Part shown: piece by piece, positions 32,325 through 41,899 of the stretch
How positions within the stretch are numbered: the first letter of the stretch is position 1
Layout of the letters: the number at the start of each line of letters is the position of its first letter
Assembly (NCBI GenBank): GCA_903632075.3
Contig: CAHIKZ030005495.1
Coordinates: forward strand, 1,055,001-1,119,000
Source of the DNA: Acanthosepion pharaonis
Lineage: Eukaryota; Mollusca; Cephalopoda; Sepiida; Sepiidae
DNA: 64,000 bases
Direction: 5' to 3'
Program-made: the position numbers and the translations under genes
The notes under the pieces: generated by a model
Database searches by the model: none
What the model was told of the DNA's origin: nothing
What the model saw: the letters and a program-made list of their open reading frames with translations, nothing else

Positions 32325-32514
32325 TATGTTTATATATTCTTTTTATAGATACAAATATTTAAGTAAATGCTCGGTTTGTAATAAACATTTATCAGTCTGA
32401 ATCTCCGAGAAATTTTCAAAGAAAATATTCGTCCTCCGACAAGAATCGAACCTGTATCCTATACGGAACCGTCATATAGCCTGACGTGCCTTTTAACCGA
32501 TTCGGCTACATAAT
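32325..32514 (-). repeat. tRNA-derived SINE, type S4, left arm of inverted pair
   Basis: Minus strand: TAGCCGAATCGGTTAAAAGG (A box), ATACAGGTTCGATTCTTGTC (B box), then GAAATTTCTCGGAG... tail to ATACAAATATTTAAG-type sequence. It is about 85-90% identical to the inverse element at 32629-32850 by eye. Confidence 0.75.
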
Positions 32515-32628
32515 GTATGATGTCATTTGTTTACATTTGATACGCCATGAGCAGATATGAATGTACGTGAGAGATTCATGGATGATTGAAGTTTAAAAGC
32601 AGTGAATTCGACCTTGCTAACCGAACGA

Positions 32629-32850
32629 TCCTCTGTGGCCGAATCGGTTAAAAGGCACGTCAGGCTATATGACGGTTCCGTATAGGATACAGGTTCGAAT
32701 CCTGTAGGAGGAAGAATATTTTCTATGAAAATTTCTCGGACATTCACGCCGGTAAATGTTGTTTAATACTGTTTCTTATAAACAGAGCATTTACTTAAAT
32801 ATTTGTATCTATAAAAAGAATGTATAAACATAAAATGTCTTAAGATAATT
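32629..32850 (+). repeat. tRNA-derived SINE, type S4, right arm of inverted pair
   Basis: The head (32629-32712) folds as a tRNA: acceptor TCCTCTG/AGGAGGA (6 of 7 pairs), D stem GCC/GGC, anticodon stem CGTCA/TGACG with 7-base loop GGCTATA, T arm ACAGG-TTCGAAT-CCTGT. The anticodon position reads CTA and the usual U33 is G, so it is a SINE head, not a working tRNA. The tail continues to about 32850. Separated from its inverted partner by ~115 bp. Confidence 0.75.
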
Positions 32851-32863
32851 CTCGGACTTTGTC

Positions 32864-32909
32864 CATTTCATTACATATATATATACATATATATTATGAA
32901 ATGGACAAA
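32864..32909. repeat. Short hairpin around TA-rich loop
   Basis: TTTGTCCATTTCAT and ATGAAATGGACAAA are perfect inverse arms around a TA/CA loop. Confidence 0.7.
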
Positions 32910-33298
32910 TATATATAAATCAAAGTTCTTGGTCGGAACAACGAACGGACATATTAAAAAACTGCTTAGTTCGAAAAAAATTGAATATGTGGAGCGGATT
33001 AAAAAAAATTTCCCGGTTACATGGCCCAGGTTTTAACCTTAAGGTTTCTTCAGATGGCATTGGTAAATTATATTTTTTAACGCCACATTTCACCGTTTAT
33101 ATACCTAACACCATTACAGTAAGATTCACAGAAGAGGAGGGGTGTGGCATGAGTAATGCGAACCAGAAGGGTAAAAAAATTATTTATTGTTGAATGCCCT
33201 CTCATCCGGTTTGGTACAGGCCCAAAATATATTTATTTACATGTCTGCATTTAGATGTTACCTCTCGTTTAATAATTTTTCTCAGTCCAGGTATGTAA

Positions 33299-34365
33299 CT
33301 ATGGCCAGCTTTTCCTCTTGCAAACATTTCCTCCAATGCTGCAAGACTTGACCTTTCTCCAAATACTCCATTTCAAGTTAGGGCTTCTATTGCTTTTTTT
33401 TCTTTCTAACTCACACTCATGGATAACGAGTTTGATAAGGTAACTGTGGCTTTCCAATTTAAATGAAGATTTATGGTTGTACGATCTTTTCTTAAATCTA
33501 CCTTCCGAGCATGCCATATAGACCTTGATCTGCTCTCTGGCATCTTCCACTTTGGCCTTGTAGATCACTTCTTCCGTATTTAAGGCACCATCCATGTTAT
33601 GGTCCAAGGTTAGGACCATGGAAGAACAACACGAAACATAGTAATATAATCAAGAGTAGAAATAACAAAGAATATATTACACGAAAAATAATACAAGAAG
33701 TGGAAGGTGTTAGTATGACTGTCAGACTGATTTGGAGTGAACTACTATCAGCTCGACTCGATTCAATACCAATATTTAACAGTCCCCCCACGAGGAATGT
33801 ATGTAGCACAAGGCCGAGTTTAACGTGGGTTTTTCTGAGCCCGTAGGTTCAGCCAAAAATATACCCTTTGAACCCGCCTAGACGGGTTCAGGGCCTGTCT
33901 ACTTCCCAGGACGAAACTTTGCCCTTCGGCAAAGATTCGTCCGGGTTCCTCTCTGCCAAAGCAGAGAGTTCGGACTCGATTCAATACCGCCCGTCTCTCT
34001 TGAGAGACGTAGTATACAAAGCGTTAGGAAGAGTTCATTCTGTCGATCTAGGTAAGAACCCATGACAATCCAACGGACATTTGCTTTTATCCCTTCAATT
34101 ACAAGCGCTACTATTGGCGCTACTGCTCTGTGTGTCCGTCTGGAACTTTCTCGTGTTGTGATTTTTTATGACGTTTTCCAGATTGCTAGAACAGCTATAT
34201 CTCAATTTTACTGTACTTCTATTGAAGATTCTATGTAATTCAAAAGACTCTGGGAAGTACTTTCTAATCAGCTTAAAAACATCTTCCCTATATTAGTTTT
34301 TACTCCTAAATTAAAGTGGGATTAAACTAGATTATGTTTCTTTTTCTATTTCTATTCGCCGATTT
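33299..34365 (-). pseudogene. Penelope-like element ORF fragment with GIY-YIG domain, split by an LTR
   Basis: The upstream part (34365-34068) reads HFNLGVKTNIGK, then after a one-base frameshift KLIRKYFPESFELHRIFNRS and LRYSCSSNLENVIKNHN, and reaches CN-stop-RDKSKCPLD. The downstream part (33594-33299) continues GALNTEEVIYKA, CSEGRFKKRSYNHKSSFK, WSIWRK. This is the linker and GIY-YIG endonuclease region of Penelope-like retroelements; the YIG tripeptide reads YMA here. One stop (TGA) and a frameshift show decay even apart from the LTR insertion. Confidence 0.85.
33595..34067 (-). mobile_element. Solo LTR, family J, one leader unit
   Basis: Ends TGTTATGG (33595) and CCATGACA (34067) are near-perfect inverse. 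The 5-bp duplication ATCCA flanks it (33590-33594, 34068-34072). It sits inside the Penelope ORF. The minus-strand LTR contains a single ~230-nt hairpin-rich leader unit: H1 CTCTCTGC-tttg-GCAGAGAG (33968-33949), H2 stem with GGACGAA/TTCGTCC (33942-33909), H3 GAACCCG/CGGGTTC (33889-33870), H4 CTGA/TCAG (33852-33835). An end hairpin GGTCC/GGACC lies at 33601-33617. No coding region remains. Confidence 0.8.
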
Positions 34366-34514
34366 CTGATTCATTTAAGGTTTAAAGGTTAATATGGTTT
34401 TGTGCCCCTCCTCTATCAATGTAGTTTCATTTCTTTTTCTTTTCTTTAAATATTTGAGACAATAAATTTCTCTACAGTCGACACTTAATTCCTTTCGGAA
34501 TATACTTGATTTTG

Positions 34515-35065
34515 GTACCTGTCTCTATTTCTGAGATGAGGTATTATGTACACTATTTACATTATTGGGACTATTGTCCTTATCTTTGTCGCCGTATTTA
34601 TTACAACGTTTCGGCCTTTCAGTATCTGTTTCTATTTCTGAGATGAGGTATTATGTACACTATTTACATTATTGGGACTATTGTCCTTATCTTTGTCGCC
34701 ATATTTATTACAACGTTTCGGCCTTTCAGTATCTGTCTATATTTCTGAGATGAGGTATTATGTACACTATTTACATTATTGGGACTATTGTCCTCATCTT
34801 TGTCGCCATATTTATTACAACGTTTCGGCCTTTCAGTATCTGTCTATATTTCTGAGATGAGGTATTATGTACACTATTTACATTATTGGGACTATTGTCC
34901 TCATCTTTGTCGCCATATTTATTACAACGTTTCGGCCTTTCAGTATCTGTCTATATTTCTGAGATGAGATATTATGTACACTATTTACATTATTGGGACT
35001 ATTGTCCTCATCTTTGTCGCCATATTTATTACAACGTTTCTGCCGTTGTACTCTCCGGCCTTCTT
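34515..35065 (-). repeat. 107-bp tandem array from a SINE F tail, five units
   Basis: CTGAGATGAG recurs at 34531, 34638, 34745, 34852 and 34959, exactly 107 bp apart. On the minus strand each unit reads as the SINE F tail: GAAACGTTGTAATAAATA, GGCGACAAAGATGAGGACAA, AATAATGTAAATA, TCAGAAATATAGACAG. The last unit joins the SINE body at about 35045. The 62-codon frames repeated across the array are by-products. Confidence 0.85.
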
Positions 35066-35330
35066 CAGGTGATTGGAATGTCCTCAAGGACACGTGGCAC
35101 AGAAATATTTATTACAACGTTTCGTTCTGAACTCACACTCTTTGGGTTCTGTCACTGGATCTAACCAATGCCTTTATCCACTGTGCCATGTGTCCTTGGG
35201 ACATCTGTGTATGAATTTCTGGGTATTATAAACCTAATGTCTTCAGTATCCTTTTTTACCAGTGCTTATATTGCAATTTTTGCCAAAGAGTGTGAGTTCA
35301 ATACCTGGTTAAGGCGGTGGAGAACTTGGA
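35066..35330 (-). repeat. SINE type F body and head
   Basis: Minus strand: GGACACATGGCACAGTGGAT and AAAGGCATTGGTTAGATCC (A-box region, about 35195-35155), GAGTGTGAGTTCAGAACG (B-box region), then GAAACGTTGTAATAAATA and CACCTGAAGAAGGCCGG. The 107-bp array follows on its 3' side. Confidence 0.65.
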
Positions 35331-35589
35331 GAAGGAAATAAGCACGAGATAACTGATAACTGACATCCATTAATCATCATCTTGAATCATCATCATCATC
35401 TTGCGGCCTCAGCCGAGATTGAACTCACCAATACTTTGATTGGTGTAGTTCATAATCTTGGGAAATAGCTGAATTCTTGAAGCTTCGCTAGGGCTATCAA
35501 GGGTGTTTTTATCGTGACACCATCACTAAATGGATTGCCAACCAAGGCTCAGAGAGACTCCATTCACCCTCCTCTAAGAGCAGGTTTGA

Positions 35590-35797
35590 ATTCAGAGTTT
35601 TTCCTTCTCCTAGACCAATCCTAGACCATCCAAGGCTATAGAACCTAGTTTGTCCTGCTATAGCTGGATGGAGAAGAAAGAGGATTCACACCTTTCCCAA
35701 GGGTGTAAGTGAATGTAATGGATTCGACTGGAATTCGAACTCGGCTCTCCGATTCCTCAATCCAAGCCGCTATCCATTACTCCACCGTGCCTCCTCT
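35590..35797 (-). repeat. tRNA-derived SINE, type S1 copy 3
   Basis: Minus strand: GGAGGCACGGTGGAGTAATG (A box), CGAGTTCGAATTCCAGTCGA (B box), body with CTATAGAACCTAGTTTGTCC (inverse). The best preserved copy of this type. The following 3' half of a SINE F (35800-35960) is in opposite orientation. Confidence 0.75.
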
Positions 35798-35799
35798 CT

Positions 35800-35960
35800 C
35801 CATTAAACATGGCACGTGGAACTAGAACAGTCTACCCCAGTGAGCGAAATAAAGGGTTCAGTTCGATATTCCAACCACCTGAAGAAGGCCGAAGCGTACA
35901 AACGTTGTAATAAATATGGCGACAAAGATGAAGACAATAGTCCGAATAATGTAAATAATA
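35800..35960 (+). repeat. SINE type F, 3' half
   Basis: GGCACGTGGAACTAGAACAG, GAGCGAAATAAAGGGTTCAG, CACCTGAAGAAGGCCGAAGC and AATAAATATGGCGACAAAG match the tails at 28.2 and 61.8 kb. No head. Confidence 0.75.
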
Positions 35961-36638
35961 CTTGATTTTACTTGCTGGGTTGCTTGATTTAGAGTTCACA
36001 TGCGTCAACACTGTGGTGGTTTCGTATATGGGGAGACTGTACCGGATGAAAGGTTGAAATCTACGCCCAAATATACGACGTTTTTTTTTATTCCTGTCGA
36101 CCGTGATATCAAAATCTCAGTCCTGGAAGAGGTAGAAAAGCATTTTTCTAATTCTCTCGTTTGCTTTTCTGTTGTCAAGTGCAATAATTAACCGATCATC
36201 TCTATACAATATGAACAATTTTATTAATTTTATTCAACATAAAAAGGCCCATCAGCTGCGAAACCTCGGCTCCATCAAATGACCGTGGTGAGTCATCGAA
36301 GGCACCATTGCAGGATTTCTTAACTCATGCTTCGCCATTATGAAATAAAATAGATTTACAATAATGCAAGGTATCTGAATCTGCTCACGTGGAATATTAA
36401 TAAAGCCCTTGGCGTACCTCAATGTTTCAAGCAGGTCTTTCCCCATTATGGAGGGGTAATTTCATTAATGTAGTATTTAATAAATACATACTTTATTTTA
36501 TTTTTAAGACTATTAAACCAAGAGATGTATTCATTTGTTCCTGTCCCCTGGTTAGCTTGTGTAGCTACTCTTAATAAGTAGTATATACTGCTGTTAAATT
36601 TGTTAAAACCCGGGCCGTGTAGATATTCCAATTTTTTA

Positions 36639-36640
<2 letters not shown>
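35961..36640. other. Stretch without recognised feature
   Basis: Frames at 36000-36191 and 36446-36252 are short and unassigned. AACCCGGGCCGTGTAGATAT near 36607 resembles CCCGGTTACATGGCC near 33010 only weakly. Confidence 0.35.

Positions 36641-36694
<54 letters not shown>
36641..36694. repeat. (TA)n microsatellite
   Basis: About 27 TA units on the left of the third hammerhead repeat. Confidence 0.95.
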
Positions 36695-36697
<3 letters not shown>

Positions 36698-36800
36698 GGC
36701 AAGATGAGAACGAATAGAGCACAATTCCAACGTTCGTGACATTTAATTTAATAGAGGGCTCAATAGAAAGTAGAGCAATATTCTTTAATTTTTAATTTAC

Positions 36801-36859
36801 AATCTCCTGATGAGATGCGTTGATATGCATCGAAACACGACTGCAATTGTGTAGCGTTT
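36801..36859 (+). ncRNA. Hammerhead ribozyme-like motif, third family
   Basis: Plus strand: CTGATGA (36807-36813), stem II GATGC-gttgatat-GCATC (5 perfect pairs, 36814-36831), GAAA (36832-36835), stem III CAC...GTG (36836-36838 with 36849-36851), TA with expected cleavage after A 36853, then GCGTTT. All core bases are intact. Stem I (AATCTC with GCGTTT) keeps only 4 of 6 pairs, so the copy may be inactive. The ~200-bp host repeat (36695-36895) lies between two TA tracts like family C. Confidence 0.65.
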
Positions 36860-36895
36860 TTGACATGTTTTTGATGTAATATCGTAAAATAAAGT

Positions 36896-36940
<45 letters not shown>
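36896..36940. repeat. (TA)n microsatellite
   Basis: TA run with one TAAATA interruption on the right of the hammerhead repeat. Confidence 0.9.
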
Positions 36941-36942
<2 letters not shown>

Positions 36943-37224
36943 CGATAAAGAACATCTAAGAAATTTTAATCAATCTAACATGTTTCATTTTTATTAAAGC
37001 TTCAACACCGCGTAAACCTCCCTCACGAGCCCGTGCTAATGGGTATCAAAATATGAACTGGGAGATTTTTTTTTTTACAGTAATGTTCCCCCAGTACAAG
37101 GCCCAAGAGTCGTTCCAGGCAGAGGGTTACAGTGTAAGATACACAGTTTATGAGTATATGTGGAGAAGATAACAGTTAACCCTAGAGTTGAATAAGTTAA
37201 GATTGTAGTGATCGAAGATCATCC

Positions 37225-37273
37225 TCGTTATATTATTATTATTATTATTAGCAGTAGCAGTAGTAGCAGTAGC

Positions 37274-37323
<50 letters not shown>
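37225..37323. repeat. (ATT)n(AGC/AGT)n microsatellite
   Basis: ATT units followed by AGC/AGT triplets. The same compound occurs in short form at 38070-38130 and 40800-40855 upstream of related repeats. Confidence 0.9.
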
Positions 37324-37876
37324 AACAAACTTTTATAGGAAGAGAAATCGAAATTAAAAATGGAATAACAAAACGTAAAACTGGAAGCAGAAAATGCAAT
37401 CACCGGATCTCACTTCGAAATCTCGAGTAATTGGTGTGTGTTTTCTCGAAGCTAAATCGTAAAAAGATTCACTGACGATTGCAGAAAGGTAAATCCTGCT
37501 AGTAAATGTTTCATGCTTAGTGAACCAGTTTGAAAACATCGCTTCCCATTCGTTCACCTAAGTGTTATGCCATAGTACCTATTCTATTGTAATGGACTCC
37601 CCCATAGATAATAAGTAGGAGTAGCAGTGGCAAGTCTGGCAGAATGGCGTTGAGCGCGTCAGTCGTGATTCGGACATTTGAAGTACTAACCATCACAACT
37701 AGATTTGCTGCGCCATTGACTCTTATTTTCCAAGTTCTTAACGTTTTGTACGTCGGACCTAATTTAGAACGACTTATTAGAAAATACAAGCCTCCACTGT
37801 GAAAACACTGCACAACATTTTGGCGACGAGGTGTTCGGACTCATACGTGGGAAAAGAAAAACTTTTCGTTCGCCTA
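37324..37876. other. Stretch without recognised gene
   Basis: Begins with a family L-like piece (AGGAAGAGAAATCGAAATTA, compare 38152). Frames 37354-37813 on the minus strand are unassigned. Confidence 0.35.
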
Positions 37877-37877
37877 A

Positions 37878-37956
37878 CCACAACACTAAGTTAAGCAATA
37901 TCGAGCCCGGTTAGTGCTTAGATGGGTTAGTGCTTGGGAACAGAAAGTGCTGTAAA
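37878..37956 (+). pseudogene. 5S rRNA pseudogene fragment
   Basis: Plus strand: CTAAGTTAAGCAATATCGAG, CGGTTAGTGCTTAGATGGGT and GCTTGGGAACA-AAAGTGCTGTA match the central and 3' parts of animal 5S rRNA. The first ~45 bases are missing and several promoter positions are changed. It complements the other fragment: this one keeps the GTTAGTGCTT-GATGG part that the 20.6 kb copy lacks. Confidence 0.8.
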
Positions 37957-38294
37957 CGACCTCCGACATATATTCCATATATATTCCGGCTTTAAATAAC
38001 TCGCAAAGGGTTGATAAGCCGCAAACAGGTTTTGACAAAGTAGGGAATAACCTTGGTGAAGCCCACTTATATTATTATTAATATTATCATTATCATTAGT
38101 AGTAGTAGTAATAGTATAGTAGTAGTAGTAATAGAATCAGTGCGTCCTTTACAGGAAGAGAAATAGAGATTTAAAAAGGGAATAACAAAACTTAGAGATT
38201 AAATGTATCTTATCAAGAAACAATAATAAAAGAAAAGAGCAAAGGGATTTCTACACTTAAATAAAAAAAAAAGAAGCTAATTATTATTGATATA

Positions 38295-39554
38295 TCAGGT
38301 CATCCCATAAGTTCTGTCCGAATTTTAACTTTTTGTTAAAATGAACGAAATTTAAAGAGTATTTTATAATGTCTAATGGAGCTGAACATTATTTTTATGT
38401 TTAGACGCATTTAAACTGATCAAATTTTATTTCAGAGAACAATAAAATTAAATTTTGTTTAATTAAAACCCTGCTAACATGGAAGTACCCAAGAATCATT
38501 TGAGGCACATAATGCTTTATGAGTTCAAGAAAGGAAACTCAGCAGCCGAAGCGGCTAGAAACATTCACTCAGTTTATGGAGAGGAATGTGTGAATGAAAG
38601 AACTTGCAGAAGATGGTTTGCAAAATTCAGAGGTGGAGATTTCACCCTTGAAGATGAAGATCGAACCGGACGTCCAGTTGAGTTTGATGAAAAGCTTCTT
38701 GAAGCAGCCCTTGAAGAAAATCCTGCTTTATCAGTTGAGGAATTGGCAGTGGTTCTCAGTTCAAACCATACAACTGTTCATCGTCATCTTCAACAACTTG
38801 GAAATGTTCCTAAACTTGGAAAATGGGTGCCTCATGCATTGTCTGAAAACAACCTCAAATCCTGAGTTGATATCTGCTCTTCTCTCCATTCTCGCCAACT
38901 TGTTTCACCTTTTTTGTGACTGGCTACGAAAAATGGATCTTTTATCGAAATGTTAAGCGTTGTAGTCAGTGACTTGGCAAAGGGGAAGGACCCCAGCCAC
39001 AGCTTTCTCATGGGCAAAAGGTTCTTCTTTCAATCTGGTGGGATCGCCAAAGAATAATCCACTTTGAATTCTTACCACCTAATGCAACAATTAATGCTCA
39101 AATATACTGTCAGCAATTAGAGCGTTTGAACCAAGCTTTGAGGAAAAAAAACCTGCTCTAGTGAATCGAAAAGAGGTGATGTTTCATCAGGACAATGCGC
39201 GACCCCACACAGCAAGAATAACGTTACAAAAGATTGGTTGGGAGAAAATTCATCATCCACCTTATTCTCCCGATCTTGCTCCTTCAGACTACCATTTGTT
39301 TCGTAGCTTACAGAATCATTTGGAAGAAACAGCTTTTGTAACACAGGAAGAGGTTAAAACTGACATTTGTGAGTTCTTCGAATCAAAGCCAAAAGAATTT
39401 TACAGTAGTGGAATTAGTAAGCTTGTTAATAGATGGAAGGAAGTCATAGATAATCAGGGAAAATATATTGTTGATTGAATCTGTAATTAAATGTAACATT
39501 TGGTCACTTGCTTTCTTTATTCAAAATTCGGACAGAACTTGTAGGATGACCTGA
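38295..39554 (+). mobile_element. Mariner transposon, 1,260 bp
   Basis: Terminal inverted repeats of about 32 bp: TCAGGTCATCC-CAT-AAGTTCTGTCCGAATTTT at the left, and the same with TAC as the variable triplet read inward from 39554. TA flanks both ends (38293-38294, 39555-39556). Size, ends and target fit mariner. Both ends are intact, so the copy could be mobilised in trans if a matching transposase existed. Confidence 0.9.
38479..39478 (+). pseudogene. Mariner transposase (DD34D), frameshifted
   Basis: The first 128 codons are open (38479-38865): the N-terminal helix-turn-helix DNA-binding region with NERTCRRWFAKFRGGDFTLE and DEDRTGRPVEF, then LGKWVPHALSENNL, followed by a stop. The middle resumes in another frame (LWWDRQRIIHFEFLPP, first catalytic Asp, about 39033-39080). 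The last part is open at 39161-39478: MFHQDNARPHTA (second Asp) and HHPPYSPDLAPSDYHLFRSL (third Asp, 34 residues later). The three catalytic Asp are present. At least two frame disruptions and a stop near 39150 make it inactive. Confidence 0.9.
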
Positions 39555-39699
39555 TATTTTGGACATGTCTATGGGGTCCATGAGAGACCAAGAATTTAAT
39601 GAAGTGGTCAATGGTCTCAAAATATTTTGGGGAATCCTATTCTGTGAATATCGTGAAAGATAGATCGATGCGAGAAAATGATTTCCACTTTCCTACTTT

Positions 39700-40470
39700 C
39701 TTCTTTCATTCCCTTCTATGTGCCATGTCCCAATTTCTGGGCTCTTAATAAATTTTGTCGATCCCTAAACCTTGTTTCGCTATCCAATTTCCTGTCTTTT
39801 TGTACCATGTCCTTCAGGACTTAATAAATTTTGTCTTTGTAGCTCTTTATCTTTTTTTGTTATCTCCCTAAACCTTGTTTCGCTATCCACTTATTCAGGC
39901 TTCTTCTTCTTCTTCTTCTTCTATGTACCATGTCTCTTCAGGACGTTGGCGATCATGGCTCTCCACAATTTCCCGTCTTTTGTAGCTCTTAATAAATTTT
40001 GTCTTTTGTTATCTCCCCTAAACCTTGTTTCGCTATCCACTTATTCAGGCTTCTTCTTCTTCTTCTTCTTCTTCTTCTTCTTCTTCTTCTATGTACCATG
40101 TCTCTTCAGGACGTTGGCGATCATGGCTCTCCACAATTTCCCGTCTTTTGTAGCTCTTAATAAAAATTGTCTTTTTTTTTTTTTTATCTCCCCTAAACCT
40201 TGTTTCGTTATCCATTTACTCGAGCTTGTTCTCCTTCTGCTCGTGTCCCTTCAAGATGCTGGTGATCATGGCTCTCCACAATTTCCTGTAGCTCTTAATA
40301 AAATTTGTCTTTTTTGTTATCTCTCCTAAACCTTGTTCTGCCGGCCATTTACTCAAGCTCGTTTTTCTTCTGCTTCTATGTTCCATGTCCCTTCAGGACG
40401 TTGGCGATCATGGCTCTCCACAGTTTCCCGTCCTTTGTAACTCTTAATAAATTTTGTTATCTCTTCTAAA
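39700..40470. repeat. ~168-bp tandem repeat with (TTC)n, about five units
   Basis: GGACGTTGGCGATCATGGCT recurs at 39941 and 40109 (168 bp apart), diverged at about 40252, and again near 40397, each followed by CTCCACAATTTCC and TAGCTCTTAATAAA. TTC runs (39897-39921, 40050-40090) lie inside the units. Single diverged copies are at 44985-45230 and 56805-56880. On the minus strand a WRAMIANVLK-like reading appears in each unit, so the unit may come from a LINE. Confidence 0.75.
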
Positions 40471-40857
40471 CTCTGTTTTACCTTCCATTAGCTCAAGCTA
40501 GCGATGTAGGTTATGTGTTGTTTTCCTATCTTACCTCCATCTGCCCTGAGAGCAACAAATTTTCCAAGCCCACTTTCCTCATTATGTGCCCTGCTAGTTT
40601 CAAATGTTTCTTTGTGATCTTAAGTGCGGGTTTCTTTTTTGTTTTCATTTCCTTTTAAACTTCGTCGTTGCTCCGGCCTATGGTATTCTCAGCATCCTTC
40701 TGTTGAACCAGATTTCTATTGCTTCAATTCTCTTTAATCTGTGAGGGAATTGTCCAACATTCACTGTTGTATAGGAGGACTGAGATTACGTAACAGACCA
40801 TCTATTTTATTATTATTAATAGTAGTAGTAGTAGCAATAGCAATAGTAGTAGTAGAG
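40471..40857. other. Stretch ending in an (AGT)n tract
   Basis: Continuation of the tandem-repeat flank, not assigned. An AGT/AAT run lies at 40808-40855. Confidence 0.4.
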
Positions 40858-41165
40858 TGGGCACGTGGCCGAGTGGTTAGAACGTTCGCATTCTGACCAT
40901 GAGATATGAGTTCGAATCTCACCATGGTCGATTTGTTAGGAAGGAGACTTCTTGATGTTATCGGACTGGCGGGGGGTCGATCCCAGCATGCGGCACCTTT
41001 GGAAAGTGCCTGAAAACCATACCACGGTTTGACTCCAGAGTTAAATTGAGTAGACGCAACCCTTGGGTGCCGTCGATAGCTGTGCTAGCACGAAGTCACA
41101 AGTCATCGTGGCCAAGGGCTTCAGCATGCTGGCCTTGTTCAAATTGTTGATCACACTAGATAACA
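40858..41165 (+). repeat. tRNA-derived SINE, type S5
   Basis: GGCACGTGGCCGAGTGGTTA (A box from 40859) and GAGTTCGAATCTCACC (B box, about 40908-40923) form a tRNA-like head. A 230-bp body follows with GGGGGGTCGATCCCAGCATG, AGTTAAATTGAGTAGACGC and a CACAAGTCATCGTGGCCAAG block. Only one copy is in the window. The 3' end is set by eye near 41165. Confidence 0.7.
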
Positions 41166-41334
41166 CGCTCTTTCCCAGATTCAGTAACTAAGTTCTGCTC
41201 AGCATAGTTGCAGTATAAACCACAGGTGGGTGTTGAATAAGCACAAATGCGCCAGAGCAAGCGTCTGCAATAGGGATTGGCTAGTCGCCCTAGCAGACAG
41301 GTATCCTCGAATACGAGTGGCCAGCTATACAATA

Positions 41335-41650
41335 GTAGTAGAACAAGTGCGTCTTTTACACAGAGAGAGAAATAGAAATTTAAAAAAAGGAATAACAAAA
41401 CAGAGTTTAAATGAATCTTATCAAAAAAACAATAAAAAGTGGGGTGCAAATGGATATCTACCCTTAAATAAAAGCTAATTATGATTGATATATTTTGGAC
41501 ATGTCTGTGGGGCTCATGAGGGACCAAGAATTCCTTGAAGGGGTCGATGGCCTTAAAAAAAATAAGTTAGATGTCTCCTATGAATATCATGAAGACTTAA
41601 ATATAGGTTGATATGAGAAGACGATTTCCGCTTCTCTTACAAAGTTCTTA
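41335..41650. repeat. Family L repeat without mariner (empty target)
   Basis: Paralog of 38130-39680. The continuous stretch ATTGATATATTTTGGACATG (41481-41500) is what remains if the 1,260-bp mariner and one TA are removed from the other copy. Confidence 0.85.
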
Positions 41651-41899
41651 TTTGCTTGGATATAACAATTTATCTCGAGGAGAATCGACGCAGGTCAGTG
41701 AACCTGAATGGATTGAGCCAACAGGGTATTTTTCGGGTCAGTGATTGAATTACGCTCGGTGTGCGTCTAGATGGAGTTGGGTTCTGTTGACGGTGAATAA
41801 GATACAGAGAAGTTCATCCCACCATCTAGACTCAGCGTCGTATTTCCGACGGTCATGCTTACAGTTAAGAAGCCACTTAGAATATAAAACACATATAAT

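Larger units (their letters stand above)
38130..39680. repeat. Family L repeat, occupied by a mariner
   Basis: 38140-38294 and 39555-39640 together match 41340-41570: GAGAAATAGA-ATTTAAAAA, GGAATAACAAAAC, TTTTGGACATGTCT-TGGGG and GAGGGACCAAGAATT-like blocks. The mariner at 38295-39554 splits it. The other copy has the target undisturbed (TTGATATATTTTGGAC at 41482-41497). Confidence 0.8.

Noticed and set aside
32629..32712. Functional (suppressor) tRNA with CTA anticodon
   Set aside because: U33 is absent, the acceptor has a mismatch, and the sequence continues as a SINE with an inverted sibling copy.
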